Assembly: GCA_001695595.3 (NCBI GenBank)
Contig: MBPM02000037.1
Coordinates: 186,001-250,000, forward strand
Reading direction: 5' to 3'
DNA from: Plasmopara viticola
Lineage: Eukaryota > Oomycota > Peronosporomycetes > Peronosporales > Peronosporaceae
Length of the DNA: 64,000 nucleotides
Below are positions 21,135 through 32,067 of the stretch, piece by piece (position 1 is the first letter of the stretch; each line of letters opens with the position of its first letter). Both the position numbers and the translations under genes were made by a program. The notes under the pieces were generated by a model that was given only the letters and a program-made list of their open reading frames with translations, ran no database searches and was not told the DNA's origin.

Positions 21135-22601
21135 TATATATTCTTCAATGCTGAGATAATCTTCTTTGGGTTCGGCTTTGTCTGCCATTAATGACCTGGC
21201 CACCTTGCAAACATCAATTTCGAGCCCGTCGTTATTAAGGTAAAATATTGATTTAAAAAATTCCTTAAAGACGGGTATATCTGATTTTTGGGACTTTTTA
21301 AATATACAGGAAACGGCGCAACGTACGCTTCTGTTGCGGCCGCTTTAAGACATTCTCGTCCAAAACGAACGAATTCACTTCAGCGTTAGGAGTGTAATTC
21401 CTACAAAGTATCACATCTGACACATTATCAGCTTTCAATCTAGCCAAGAGCACGTGTCATGACAATACGACCAATTTCATTGTCCATTGCACCTTGTATG
21501 TTTTTTTGCTAATTGCGGGAAAGTCGTGATCAACTCAGTACTGCATTTTTAATCTCTTGTAACGAAGCTATGGCACCCCCTTAAGGTGGTGTTTTGTAAC
21601 TCTTGCAAATTTTCGAAGTAACTCACTGTGCTAGCAGAGACATTTCACCCGCAGTTTGCGGCATCCAGTTTGCAACTTATCGTGTCTTGCGGACATGTCT
21701 AACTTGCTCGCAATACATCGTATTTGCCGTTGATGGCAATCTATAATCCATCTGTAGAATTGTTTCAATCGCACTTAGACGTTCTCTGGTATTCAGTTCT
21801 GCAAAAATGTTAGAAGGACGTCATTGTGTCTGTCATCGGGCAGAGATCAGTACCTTCGATACCTCCCGTATTGATCTCAAACCTACACTTGCCAGGCGTT
21901 TCAATTTTAGGGAGCCGTAAGCTTAGCAGGGGTGGAAGTATGAGCCGTGTTGCGCAAAATACGGCGGCTGACTCTTTTGGTCTTGCCCCTCAAATCATTT
22001 TAAGGCTCGTGCTTGGCGTGACCGAGAACAAGTTCTACTTGTTCGTGGCAAGAACAAAAATTAATTTTGTTCTGCAGAAATGCTCAAATTTAGTAACCAT
22101 ACCTATTTCCACTTTAGGTGTCAAGCCACTTCAATAGACTGTCAATCCTAAATCGACCTGTGTCGTTCAGCACCGATTAATCCATGTTCGTTCACAGAAA
22201 TTGCTCGTCGGGCCAATTTTGCAGATTTGAGTAGTCCTTAGCGAATGCGGCATCGCAGTGAACGAATGGGGCGCTGGGAAAAAGCTTTTACTAAAAATGC
22301 CTCGATTTTTACAGCTTGATACTTGGCTGCATCTAACGCTTGCTGCAAAAACATGCCATCGATAATTTGAAGGATATTTTCACGAAGATCGTTAATGGCA
22401 TCATCTCGAAAGTAAAAAAAAAATTAAGATTTGGAGTAATGCTTTTTCAATCACTACTCGGATCTACAAAACTTGCGTCTACCTGTCATAACCCTAACTT
22501 TGAACTTAAGCTTGACCGAATTTTTGACGAGTTACATCCTAGACAGTTGTTTGTATCCGCCACGATTGGCCCAAAATTCGAGTCAAAGTTGAGTGGAGAT
22601 A

Positions 22602-25082
22602 ATGGCGGTCGCGAGCAAGCACTTGCCTGCGAAGGAGAGTGCCCTCTTCCGATCGATCGTGGTGCGTACACGACTTGATCTCCTTCCCCTCCCTCTTTGC
22701 TCATTGCATTCTACCTCACCTTGAGCCTTTGCCAGTAAGCTCGCATTTCTAACGCAATGCTTTCTTGCCTTTTTGACTTAGAAATGTTATGAAATCAAGC
22801 AATACAAGAAAGGATTGAAAGCTGCGGATGCGATCCTCAAGAAGCATCCCGAGCACGGCGAGACGCTGGCGATGAAAGGGTTGACGCTGAACTGCATGGG
22901 CCGCAAAGACGAGGCGTATGACTTTGTCAAGAATGGCTTGCGCCACGACCTCCGGTCCCACGTCTGTTGGCACGTCTTTGGGCTCTTGTACCGCTCGGAC
23001 CGCAACTACCACGAAGCGATCAAGTGCTATCGCAACGCCCTTCGAATCGATCCCGAGAATTTGCAAATCCTTCGCGACTCGTACTTGTTGCAGGTGCAAA
23101 TGCGCGACCTCAAAGGGTTTGCGGAAACGCGTCGCATGATGCTCACGCTCAAGCCAAACAATCGCAACAATTGGATTGGGTTTGCCATTGCGCATCACCT
23201 GGTCACGAATTACCAGATGGCCATTGACATTATTGACAAGTACTTTAGTACTTTGGACGGCGAGCGCGTGGCGAATTACGAGGACAGTGAGATTTATTTG
23301 TACCAGAATCAGCTCATTGAAGAGTCAGGAGACATTCACCGCGCGCTCGCTCATCTAGAAGACAACAAGTCGCAGATTATTGACACGCTTGCGTGGCGTC
23401 AGAAAAAGGGACAGTTTTTGCTTCAGCTCGAACGCTACGACGAAGCGTACGACGTGTTTGTGGAGCTCCTGGCGATTAATTTTGACAATGACGAGTTTCA
23501 ATGTGGTGTCCAGTGTGCGATTTTGAAACGCAACGATTTGTTTGTGGCCAAATCGACGCAAAAAAAGGCATTGCTTCCGTGCGAGGTGATAGACTTTGCC
23601 AACGAAGAACACGGCGCTGAGCTTGAGAAGGCGCTTCTCGACTTTTATACCGACCAGAAGACGACAAGTGGCGCTCATTCAATCCTCTCCCTCCGTCTTC
23701 CGCTTGACTTTACGCGTGGGGCCGAATTTAAAAAGCATGCGGATGCGTATTTGAAAAGGCAGCTGAACAAGAACGTGCCGTCTCTTGGATCGGACCTAAA
23801 GCCGTTGTACGCTGACAAGGACAAGGTAAAGTGGCTTGAAGAGCTCATTCTAGGTTACGTGACGACGCTGGAGGCGAAAGAGCCGCTGGAGATGAATGAC
23901 ACTTTGTTGACTGCCACTTCGACGGAAGAAGTACTCTTGTGGACAAACTACCTCGCTGCGCAGCACTATGACCGTCAATGCAAGTATGCCACGGCCATGC
24001 AGTACATTGAAAAGTGCCTGACCCAAAAGCCGACCTTGCTGGACTTTTATCAACGCAAGGCACGTATACTAAAGCACATGGGCGATCTTACGACGGCTGC
24101 CGATGTGATGGTCGAAGGTCGTAAGCTTGACTTGGCCGACCGGTACATTAATAACAAAGCCACCGAGTATCTACTGCACGTCGACCGTGTCGAGGAGGCC
24201 GATGCCACCATTGCGCTCTTTACTCGGCACGAAGGGGACCCTCAGCAAAATTTGTATGAAATGCAGTGCATGTGGTACGAGATTGAGTGTGGCAAGAGTC
24301 AATGGCGTCAGAAACACTACGGCCTGGCCCTCAAGCGCTTTTTTGCGGTCGAGAAACACTTTAATGACTTTGTGGAAGATCAATTCGACTTTCATACGTA
24401 TTGTATTCGCAAAATGACGCTGCGTGCATATATCCAGATTCTGCGTCTATGTGATACGATCTACGGTCATCCCTTCTTCGTCGAAGCTGCGCATGGCGCC
24501 ATTGCGTGTTACAAAGCACTGGCTGACAAGGAAGGGGAGAAAGCCGAGGAGGAAGCCAAGGTTGCTGCAGCAAACGCCAGTATGTCCGCGGCTGACAAGA
24601 AGAAGGCCAAGCGTGCGTTGGCAAAGGCTCGCAAGGCCACGTTTAAACGAAAAGAAGAGGAAGCGCTGAACGCGAAAGCACACAAAGAAGATGAAGAAAG
24701 AGAGCGCGAAGGGACTAAGAATGGCAAAACCAAGGCAAACTCGGGGGCTCCGCGTGCAAAAGATGAGGATCCGTTTGGTGAAAAGCTCGCTGAAAAGCCT
24801 GCGCTTGAGGAGGCGTGGCGCTTTGTCTCGATCTTGCAGCGGTATGCCTCGGAAGACGTGAAGACGCACGTGGCCGCATTTGACATTGCTCTCCGCAAGA
24901 AGAAGATGTTGCTGTGCTTGCAGGCTCTTTTAAAGGCACAGAAAAAGCTCGAGCATTTGTCTGCCGAGCCGAAAGCAGAGCTGAGCTCGCGTCGTGCCGT
25001 GTTTCTGGAGGAAGTGAAGCATGTGACGAACCCTACTGTGTTAAAGGTTATCAACGAAATGAAGATTAAGCTTGCGATTTAG
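22602..25082 (+). CDS. NAA15: N-terminal acetyltransferase A auxiliary subunit (NAA15/NARG1), TPR protein
   Basis: Exon 1 is 22602-22661 (MAVASKHLPAKESALFRSIV). A 120-nt phase-0 intron follows (GTGCGT...CTTAG, the longest found here), then exon 2 22782-25082, giving 786 residues against ~866 in human. Seen: KCYEIKQYKKGLK, the very conserved EHGETLAMKGLTLNCMGRK, HVCWHVFGLLYRSDRNYHEA, IKCYRNALRIDPENLQILRD, and repeated TPR helices throughout. A Lys/Glu/Ala coiled stretch lies at ~575-640 (ADKKKAKRALAKARK), then DPFGEKL and a helical C-terminus. Known: NAA15 anchors the NAA10 catalytic subunit to the ribosome for co-translational acetylation of Ser/Ala/Thr-starting proteins, in the cytosol. Without exon 1 the large frame would start at a TTG, which is why the short exon is needed. 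Confidence 0.95.
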
Positions 25083-25476
25083 ACGCCAAGTGCAAGATTA
25101 CCCACGCGTGCTCCGTTTGCGCATAGAAGTAGGTAAGGGACCTGCGACAGTCAATAGAACAGTGCTGCACCTACTAAAGTTATACCGGTCCTTTTAATTC
25201 TAAATTTTAGGGGAAATCAAAAAGATGTGACGGGATGCAAATTAAATAAGAAAGATTGATGCGAAAGATATAAGACCTATTCAAGTGTGTAAGTTGCGAT
25301 TTTCGAATTGCCATACACTTATATCAGATTTGAACATGATGACATAGATCTATAGTACCTCCGCGGTTGTGTGTGAGAGATCAGCATAGGCTACAGTCGC
25401 ACTGTGCCAAGGTCTTTTTTAGCTATGTAGTTCAGAAGAATAAATTTGGTAAAGTCCACAGTAAGACAAATATTGT

Positions 25477-25627
25477 ATTGTATTGTATTACGTTATCGCG
25501 TTGCCAAGTTATGCACGTGCTATGCTCAGTCTGGCTAGTCCACGGCATAGAGTGGTGTCCGCATACGTCGGGTCTCGTTCGGCGGGCAGTGCAGCCAGCA
25601 CCGAGGTCGTGAGGGTCTTCCATTTAT
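25477..25627 (-). repeat. 5'-truncated SINE copy with 12-bp target-site duplication
   Basis: Minus orientation: tail TATTGTATTGTATTACG at the left, truncated 5' end ATGGAAGACCC at the right. Identical flanks GACAAATATTGT at 25465-25476 and 25628-25639 are a clean target-site duplication, proving insertion by retroposition. It shares the 5' truncation point (…AATGGAAGACCC) with the copy at 11095. Confidence 0.85.
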
Positions 25628-25653
25628 GACAAATATTGTTTATCATAAAACGA

Positions 25654-26278
25654 AGGGAGCTGCTAACCAGCCCCCCTTTTCGCTAGCCAGCCCGCCCCCT
25701 AAATGCAGTACCCCTAAGCTATAGGAATGATCTATCATTGGCTGGAGCGAACACCATTATTTTATGTTCTGTAGGATAAAGAACATTCGCAATGCAAAAT
25801 TTTTTGCACGTTTGGAATGATAACAATCGCGACAGAAGATCATTGTTTTTAAAAGCAGATTTACAATATTAATTTGGCATAAACGAGCAATCAATTCAGT
25901 ACTAGGAGACCGAGAAGAGTATCCTCAATCATCGACAACACTCAGAGCATCAAGGTTGATCTCTGCATTTTGACAAACAACAAATCGATCAATGAGCTCT
26001 TGTCACGATGCAGCTCGCTCAGCCAATGCAGAAATCAACCTTGATGCTCTCGGTACTGTAGATGATGAGGACATTCTGCTCGGTATCCTAATTCTTACTA
26101 CCACGAAACCAATCGGAGTTCCCTCAAACCCAGAGTCTCCATGTATAAAAGGAAGCTGATAATTTGATAACGATCGCGACAGAAGATCAGCTCTCTATTA
26201 ATAAGCAGGTCTATATATCATACGTGCAAAGCATCTTGCACTAGGGTTCAGGATTTAGGGGGGCTGGTAAGCGGCTCC
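25654..26278. mobile_element. 625-bp foldback/TIR element (non-autonomous), copy A
   Basis: The ends are imperfect inverted repeats: GGGAGCTGCTAACCAGCCCCCC at the left and GGGGGGCTGGTAAGCGGCTCC at the right. AAAACGA occurs just outside each end (25647-25653 and 26279-26285), a probable 7-bp target-site duplication. Inside are further inverted blocks: CATCAAGGTTGAT and ATCAACCTTGATG, and GATAAC[A/G]ATCGCGACAGAAG twice. No ORF is present. A diverged second copy lies at 49940-50546 in the opposite orientation. Confidence 0.7.
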
Positions 26279-26676
26279 AAAACGAGTTCGTCCACTAGAG
26301 CGATTCAGCAACTTTTTACCTTTTTACTTGCGAATTGTAACTTTTGAGCAATAAATCCCTAAGCGATATACTGACCACTGGTTTCCATATTACTGGCAAA
26401 CTGATGACGCAAAACATTGTGCAACTATCGAAGTGTAAAAATCTCTTATAATATTTGTATCAGATCCACTAGGAAATATACAATGCAAATTCCCCCTTTT
26501 ATCGAATATTACTCGTATGTTTCAATGTAATAAAATCTGTATCAAACACAATGGAAAACCTACGATGTAAAATCCTCTTTTCACCGAGAATTACTCGTAT
26601 TTTTCAATATAAAACATCTCTTTTATTTAGTTTGCATATTTTTTATTTCCTTTATATTTTGAACCGGTAGTAATCA

Positions 26677-28587
26677 ATGTGGCGATGTCGATCGGTTCGT
26701 GGGCTCAGTAGACAATGGGTGTGTGCATTCACCACTGGGAAGGAGACTCACAAAACCCCAATCAAGCTCTATGTCATTGCTGGTGAAGCCTCTGGCGATG
26801 CCATTGGTGCCAAAGTGATTCGTGCCTTGCAGCGTAACCAAATGTCGCCGACGATAACTTTTCAAGGGATCGGAGGGTACGAAAGCAATTTATTGTCAAA
26901 ACCGTATTTATAAACACTATCGTCATTATGCCAGACCTCAAATGTGTGAAGCTGGTAATTTCAAGTCGCTCTTTCCGATGCAAGAGCTGTCGGTGATGGG
27001 ACTCGTCGAAGTCCTTCCGCACATGTGGCGATATCGGGTTGGTCATCCAACTTCTCTAGCAACCGATGTCAATGACATTAACGCCATGTTGCATTGCAAA
27101 TGGAGCAGCAAAGGATTCGAGATACGCTCCGTCACATTGAGAAATACCAACCCAATTTAATACTCACCATCGATTCAAAGGGGTTTGCATTTCGAGTGCT
27201 AAAGGCCCTTCAAGCCAATGAAGAAAAGCAAGGAACCCAGCGTGTTAAAAAAGTGCACTATGTCGCACCGTCCGTTTGGGCTTACAAACGTCGAGGTTCG
27301 CAGGACTTTGCACGTTTAAAGCGGCTTTTGGATGCCATGATCACGATCTTGCCGTTTGAAGAGACTTTGTTTCGCGCGCAAGAGCACGATGCAAGGTTGC
27401 TGCATGGTGCTCGCAACGAGACAGAGCGCTCGTGGTGTCACTTTGTAGGGCATCCATCAGTCGAAGACTTTTTGGAAGTCAATGGAGTCTTCGAAAAGGG
27501 TTGCACAATCCCACTGGCATGCGTTCAGGACCTTGACGCGAAGATCGAGGCCGATGCGCTGCTCGATCTCTCAACGTATCGTTGGAGCGACTTGGTAGCA
27601 CGTGGCACATTGATGCAGAGAGTAACAGCAATTGGACGTGGAAAAAGGCGTAGAGAAAACGTGCGAAAAAGCTGGAGAATATCGCCGGACGCTTTCGTAA
27701 TTTGTGCCCTTGTTGGAAGGCAAGTGGGAATCTTTACGGTCCGGCCATTAATACTATATAAGGGCTTACGTAATGTCTTATATCTTGACATGTTTAGCCG
27801 AACGAATGAAGTAAAAAAGTCTTTGGAAGTGATCGTCAAGTGTATTGAGGCATTCAAGCAAAAGAAGCAGCACGACGTCTGTACTTCCAATAATGAGCTA
27901 CTTACTATCCATCTGACTTGTGTGGCGCTCTAGATTCACGTCGTTCTTCCCACGATTGGTGCGGTGGAGAAGCATATTACAAGTTACTTTCTTTCCGTTG
28001 ATGTTGGCTTTCAGTACCAAGTTCTTACCGATCTCAGTACAGTGGAACGCCTCCAGCTTTTCCAGGTGATGTTATTGTCAATGAATGCGTGAAATGATAT
28101 TATTGTGAGCTTATCGCCGCCATTGCAACTAAAGAGCTCGGATGCAGCAGTGGCCGTATCCGGAACTATTGTTCTCGAGACAACACTGGCCGGTCTTCCA
28201 ACCATCGTTATCTACCGAGCCAATTGGTTGACTGAATGGGTTACCAAACAACTCGCTGCTGTCCGCTTCGTATCCGTACCCAATCTTTTATTGGGCAAAG
28301 CGATCATCCCGGAACTCCTTTTTAGCAATTGCACCGTTCCGAAGGTTGCAAGAGCGTTAAGGTAGGGCAATGGGTTGGGTGCTCTATCGGTATTGGAGCT
28401 TAACAAGTGGTGCGCATGGCACAGCGACCTCCAACATCAACGAATGGAAAAGAACGATGCACTTCACCTTGCCATGGCACTCAGCACTTTAACCAGATGG
28501 CACGAGACCGTTGGAAAGAAATTGCATCCCATACGAGCAAGTGACTTGGCTGCAAACCACATTTTCAAGGTGCTTCAAGATCAATAA
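26677..28587 (+). CDS. lpxB: Lipid-A-disaccharide synthase LpxB, mitochondrial type
   Basis: Seven exons: 26677-26876, 26935-27037, 27109-27719, 27798-27876, 27934-28065, 28135-28361, 28425-28587 (504 residues). All introns are 57-78 nt. The third is a GC-AG intron (GCAAGT...TTTAG, 27720-27797), and removing it joins CALVG to SRTNEVKKSLEV, the family's GSR motif. Seen: an Arg-rich leader MWRCRSVRGLSRQWVCAFTT, then KLYVIAGEASGDAIGAKVIRAL, FQGIGGPQM, LSVMGLVEVLPHMWRY, LILTIDSKGFAF, VHYVAPSVWAYKRRG, FVGHPSVEDFL, DIHVVLPTIG, SDAAVAVSGTIVLETTLAG, VSVPNLLLGKAIIPELL. Known: LpxB condenses UDP-diacylglucosamine with lipid X in lipid A synthesis; plants keep mitochondrial Lpx enzymes. Odd points: an insert of ~60 residues after the FVGHPSVED motif, and an acceptor of intron 2 that can be 27105 or 27108. 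The TAG at 28363 lies inside the last intron, so the gene looks intact. It converges on the membrane-protein gene 129 bp away. Confidence 0.88.
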
Positions 28588-28716
28588 AGTGCTTGTCAAT
28601 TGTCGATAGCTAAGGTCAGGGGACGAAATAGCTTGCACAATGTGTTCATTTCTGCCTTATCCATACAATCCCGTAACATATTCAAAACATTAAGACAGGT
28701 ACATACGCCTGCCTAT

Positions 28717-29661
28717 CTACACTACTTCTGCCTTGCCTTCCGTGCTATGCTGCTCCAGCTCTGTCGTCTGCAACGTCCAGTACCAGCGAAGGAGCACCAA
28801 GCAGCACAAGCTCGCCACTACCTCTGACAATTGAAGAGCTCTGCCTGCCAAGACTAATGTAAAAGGTGATGCCTCCTTCGTCAGCAAGGTCTGGAACTCT
28901 GTTCGATGCTTCCAATACGGCGAGCGCCCTACGTCCTGGTCGCTTTGTTTCAGTACCAAGTAATCCCCACACCACTGCAGCTCTCCAAAGCTCAGCACCG
29001 CCACGGCTGCCAGTACCTCAGCCGTATGCTGGGGTCCATATTTCTCTTGCAGTGCTCCTTCTTTCGCCATGACAGTCCCACAAAGTCGACACACTTCCAT
29101 CTTGCTTTGATAACCCCAGAGCTGGACACGGTTTTGAAATCCCTCGCAGCGGGATGTGATTCGTCGTCCGGGAATACGATCAGAATCCACGGGCCAATTC
29201 TGCAGTGGAAAAAACTGTCGTGCTTCGGCCACGCTGCCAAGCTCGCACACTTGCAGACCCTTTGCATGGCAAAAGACGTCGTTGACTTGCTGCTCAAATA
29301 GAGTCTCGTCGTTTACGTAGGTACTGGCCTTCCACGGGGTAGCAAGTCCTCGATGAGACGCCACTGACACGAGCAACGCCGCGTTAGCCACTGCCGCAAC
29401 TGCAAGTGCGGCCGCCAACGCTTTTGCAGCGATCAACGCGAACGAGACAGAAAGCTTTGACCAATACGAAAGGAGGTGAGCCGCACCAATGGCTACCAAT
29501 AACCCGCTGAGTTGAATGGCGCTTTTGTCGAATACCGTCAATGCATGGAGAGGAGACGTATGCATTGTATAGCCGACTTCCAGCAATGGTAGCGCGCCCA
29601 GAACACAGAGTGCTAGTCCATTAAGTAGCAATGGCAGAGCGGGGCGCGGACTTGCCTCCAT
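28717..29661 (-). CDS. Tetraspan-like membrane protein
   Basis: The frame is open from 29772, but the ATG at 29661 gives a start directly before the first membrane helix (MEASPRPALPLLLNGLALCV), giving 314 residues. Seen: three hydrophobic helices in the first ~120 residues (LPLLLNGLALCVLGALPLL, IQLSGLLVAIGAAHLLSYW, an Ala-rich helix SFALIAAKALAAALAVAA running into ANAALLVSV). A ~150-residue loop with several cysteines follows (FCHAK, QVCEL, SRCEG, VCRLCG, QWCGDY), then a last helix (LQLSEVVASLCCLVLLRWYW) and a short polar tail. Known: tetraspanins have this 3+1 layout with a Cys-rich large extracellular loop. The diagnostic CCG motif is not visible, so 'tetraspanin-like' is topology-based only. 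It converges with lpxB. Confidence 0.72.
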   Translation of the reverse strand: MEASPRPALPLLLNGLALCVLGALPLLEVGYTMHTSPLHALTVFDKSAIQLSGLLVAIGAAHLLSYWSKLSVSFALIAAKALAAALAVAAVANAALLVSVASHRGLATPWKASTYVNDETLFEQQVNDVFCHAKGLQVCELGSVAEARQFFPLQNWPVDSDRIPGRRITSRCEGFQNRVQLWGYQSKMEVCRLCGTVMAKEGALQEKYGPQHTAEVLAAVAVLSFGELQWCGDYLVLKQSDQDVGRSPYWKHRTEFQTLLTKEASPFTLVLAGRALQLSEVVASLCCLVLLRWYWTLQTTELEQHSTEGKAEVV

Positions 29662-29699
29662 GAAGGAATAAAGACTGCATCCGGCGGCGGAGGTAGAGG

Positions 29700-30390
29700 A
29701 GAGTTGATTTTTTGGGGTAACCCAATCATGAATTCGGATGGAACAAATAGCTACTACAGTACTTTTGTACATTGGTAAAGTAATTAAAAGCCTTTACTTT
29801 GTTATAAGCAACGGATTTTTGATTTTGCACATATATACCGATAAAGTGCACGTACTATACGCAATTTATGACTTGTATCTTTGCAGATACGGCATTTTTG
29901 ACGATGCGGTGCTACACAAAGTTTCACAGGATCGAATGCAGAGTAAAGACATCGAGTTGATGCTGGCCTTCCTCGAATTTAAGTCTGAACAGAACCGGCA
30001 ACTGCCCCTTTTGTTGGCAGGGCTTCCAAAATGCTTAAGGGTCGTTGAGGTACTGTCTCAAGATCACATTTCGCACGACTTCAATTCTCTAGGGCTCTCT
30101 TGGTGCAGCCATCGGAGACATTGGGGCTGCAAGCCAGCAATGATCGTCAAAGCCAGCAATGATCGTCAAAGCCAGCAATTTCAAGAAAGGTTTGAGATTT
30201 CTTCAATTGATGACGGCAAGAAAGTCTCATGTTTGAGCTAAGAAATCCCTTTAGTCTTCTCCGATAACAGAATCGGTGTTGCGTCGGTCGTACTGCTTTT
30301 GCGCAATAATTAGCCCTCTCTGAATATAGTGGCAACAACATTGGCAAATAGTGGGCTAAGTCGCATATCTGAAGTTGATTACTTTCTGGC
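29700..30390. other. Intergenic region with a possible exon remnant and a small tandem repeat
   Basis: A plus-strand frame (29738-30241) is open and, after a good acceptor (CTTTGCAG, ends near 29888), reads YGIFDDAVLHKVSQDRMQ and a helical continuation to about 30110. I recognise no family and no upstream exon, so it may be a remnant of a transposon or gene. At 30138-30175 a 19-bp unit (AGCCAGCAATGATCGTCAA) is repeated in tandem. Confidence 0.35.
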
Positions 30391-30399
30391 GGTCCTCAA

Positions 30400-31562
30400 C
30401 TAAATTCCTTCGAGCTGCCCACAAGGGCAAGATTGACAGCCGAGTTTAACATCAGCAGATTTTACACATTGCCCAGAATTAAAGATCCGATGCAAGGTCC
30501 CACGAGTACGCAAGATGTAGACTTTAACTGACTTTACCAGGAGAATGCTGGATCCATTTCTATAGAGTCGCATGAGCAATTTCAACCCGCAATGTGTTGT
30601 TGTGTCCAAAATGTCGTACCCCGTGCATCCGAGTATATATGATTTTTTTTTGATACATAAGCCAGGTTGTTTCCAATTATTGTATCACATGTGATGGGGT
30701 CATACTTTGCAATTCACTAAGTCGCATATCGTAGGTGTCTTGAAATTTTGAACAGACCAGCTGATCTCATGCTTTCAAGAGAATTGCGAAGTCTTCTTGC
30801 AAGAAGATTTTCGATGTTTTGCGAAAATATATTTGTTGATAAAGTCCTGAGCTTGGTCATTGCCTAAACGTAGGACCCACTTTCTCATCACTCAGAAAAC
30901 AATAACAAAGCGTAAACGTCTGTTAGGTGGCAGTGATGTTTACCACGTGCAGCAGAACCCTGGACAATACATGTTGTCAGGTTTTAACAGCAAAAATCAA
31001 GAACAGCACTGATTTCTACTCACCTATTGGTTTTGCAAGCGGCATCGAGCACCCAGACCTTCCCACGATTTAAAAGATTACATATTTCCCTGGCCGGCAG
31101 TAAAATGATAAATAAATGCTTGAGACTAGTATCGTCGACTTGATGAATGTGATACGTTGCAGGAGAACTTTGCAAGTAGTCCAGCAAATCCCCGAGCGGC
31201 GTGCGCCCCGTAAAGGTCTTCATCCTAGCTTTATGTCAAACGCTCCAAACATCGCGTGGGGCAGCGTGAAATTTATAGTTGGTTTGGCTTAGAGACGCCA
31301 TAATCTGTCGAGGGTGAATCCCGGCGGCAGACAGAGCAAGAACTAACTTTTTCTCTGCATTTGCTAGTTGTCGACCTTGCGGGTGCGCGCCATGGTTGTA
31401 CTTGGCGTCATTTATAAGTTCTTGCCGAAATGAGCTCAATTCCGTCTGGGCTCGACGCATTACAGCCGAGAACGGGCAATTGGTCTTGCTCCACGTGTTC
31501 CGGAATGGTCTGGTGCAGTAGTCTTTGGTGCCCAAACATCTAGCCTTAGATACTGAACACAA
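30400..31562 (-). pseudogene. Mutator-like (MULE/FAR1-type) transposase pseudogene
   Basis: Read on the minus strand from 31562: CPFSAVMRRAQ, then the N-terminal zinc-domain-like stretch YNHGAHPQGRQLANAEKK and the spacer LVLALSAAGIHPRQIMASL. In-frame TGA at 31238-31236; in the same frame GDLLDYLQSSPATYHIHQVD and KVWVLDAACKTNR follow. Past a further break, LLHVVNITA and QTFTLCYCFLSDEK appear near 30970-30890, again interrupted by stops. Known: this order (HNH-like, R-Q-I, WVLDATYKTN, P-LH-VG) is the core of MULE transposases. With several stops and no intact frame it is dead. It lies between two normal genes; I could not find its terminal inverted repeats. Confidence 0.75.
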
Positions 31563-32067
31563 AGCGCCGTGATTGTTCTTGCCTCCGTCTTTTCACCACA
31601 ATCTCGTATTCGTAATTACGTGCGTGTTGTCTTATGCCGCGTGGAGGGTTGCGTAGGTAATTACGGTTGGTGGAGGTAACCTTCTCTTGACGAAAGTGTA
31701 AAAGAATGTTGATATGATGATGCGATGCGAAAAAAGTAGCGATAGATTGGAGTGGTAGATTTCAAGGTTATGGTGTATAGAATCTTTGCGTTAGGGAATG
31801 TTCTCCATTATATATTGTAGAATTGAGCTAACTAGATGTTTATTATATTGGCTAATCAAAAATGTGGGATGGTTAACCGAATGGGCGGGATGTGCATCCT
31901 AATTCATTACTTTGAAGCTTAAGTGTATATTGGATCTACTTTAAATCTCTGACGAAGTACGCTGCTCCAGAACAATATTTCCATAATATGTCGGCGGGCA
32001 CAAAAATTCCGAGCATAATTGTCGCAACAAGGTAAAAGGAAACTTGATTTCGTAAGCAGCTCTACCG
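31563..32067. other. Intergenic spacer, nothing recognised
   Basis: AT-rich sequence between the MULE pseudogene and the 3' end of the beta-propeller gene. No ORF, repeat copy or RNA gene seen. Confidence 0.4.

Larger units (their letters stand above)
19259..22601. other. 3.3-kb gene-poor stretch with two foldback hairpins
   Basis: No convincing gene. Short ORFs on both strands (for example 19607, 20470 on the minus strand, 21826) show no family motif. The minus strand from about 20760 to 20590 is briefly open and charged, and may be a remnant exon or transposon fragment. Two inverted repeats are listed separately. The 3' end holds the promoter of the NAA15 gene. Confidence 0.4.
25083..26676. 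other. 1.6-kb intergenic region made largely of two mobile insertions
   Basis: Contains the truncated SINE at 25477-25627 and the foldback element at 25654-26278, only 26 bp apart. The remainder is AT-rich. Repeated short motifs around 26480-26620 (TTACTCGTATKTTTCAATRTAA twice, with AATCCCTCTTTT-like neighbours) look like a degenerate tandem duplication. The last ~100 bp carry the lpxB promoter. Confidence 0.5.

Noticed and set aside
24509..25054. 181-codon minus-strand frame rich in Ser and Ala
   Set aside because: It is antisense to the Lys/Glu/Ala-rich coiled part of NAA15; the composition mirrors that coding strand.
28363..28365. Apparent in-frame TAG in lpxB suggesting a pseudogene
   Set aside because: A 63-nt intron GTAGGG...GCACAG (28362-28424) removes it and restores a good C-terminus in frame.
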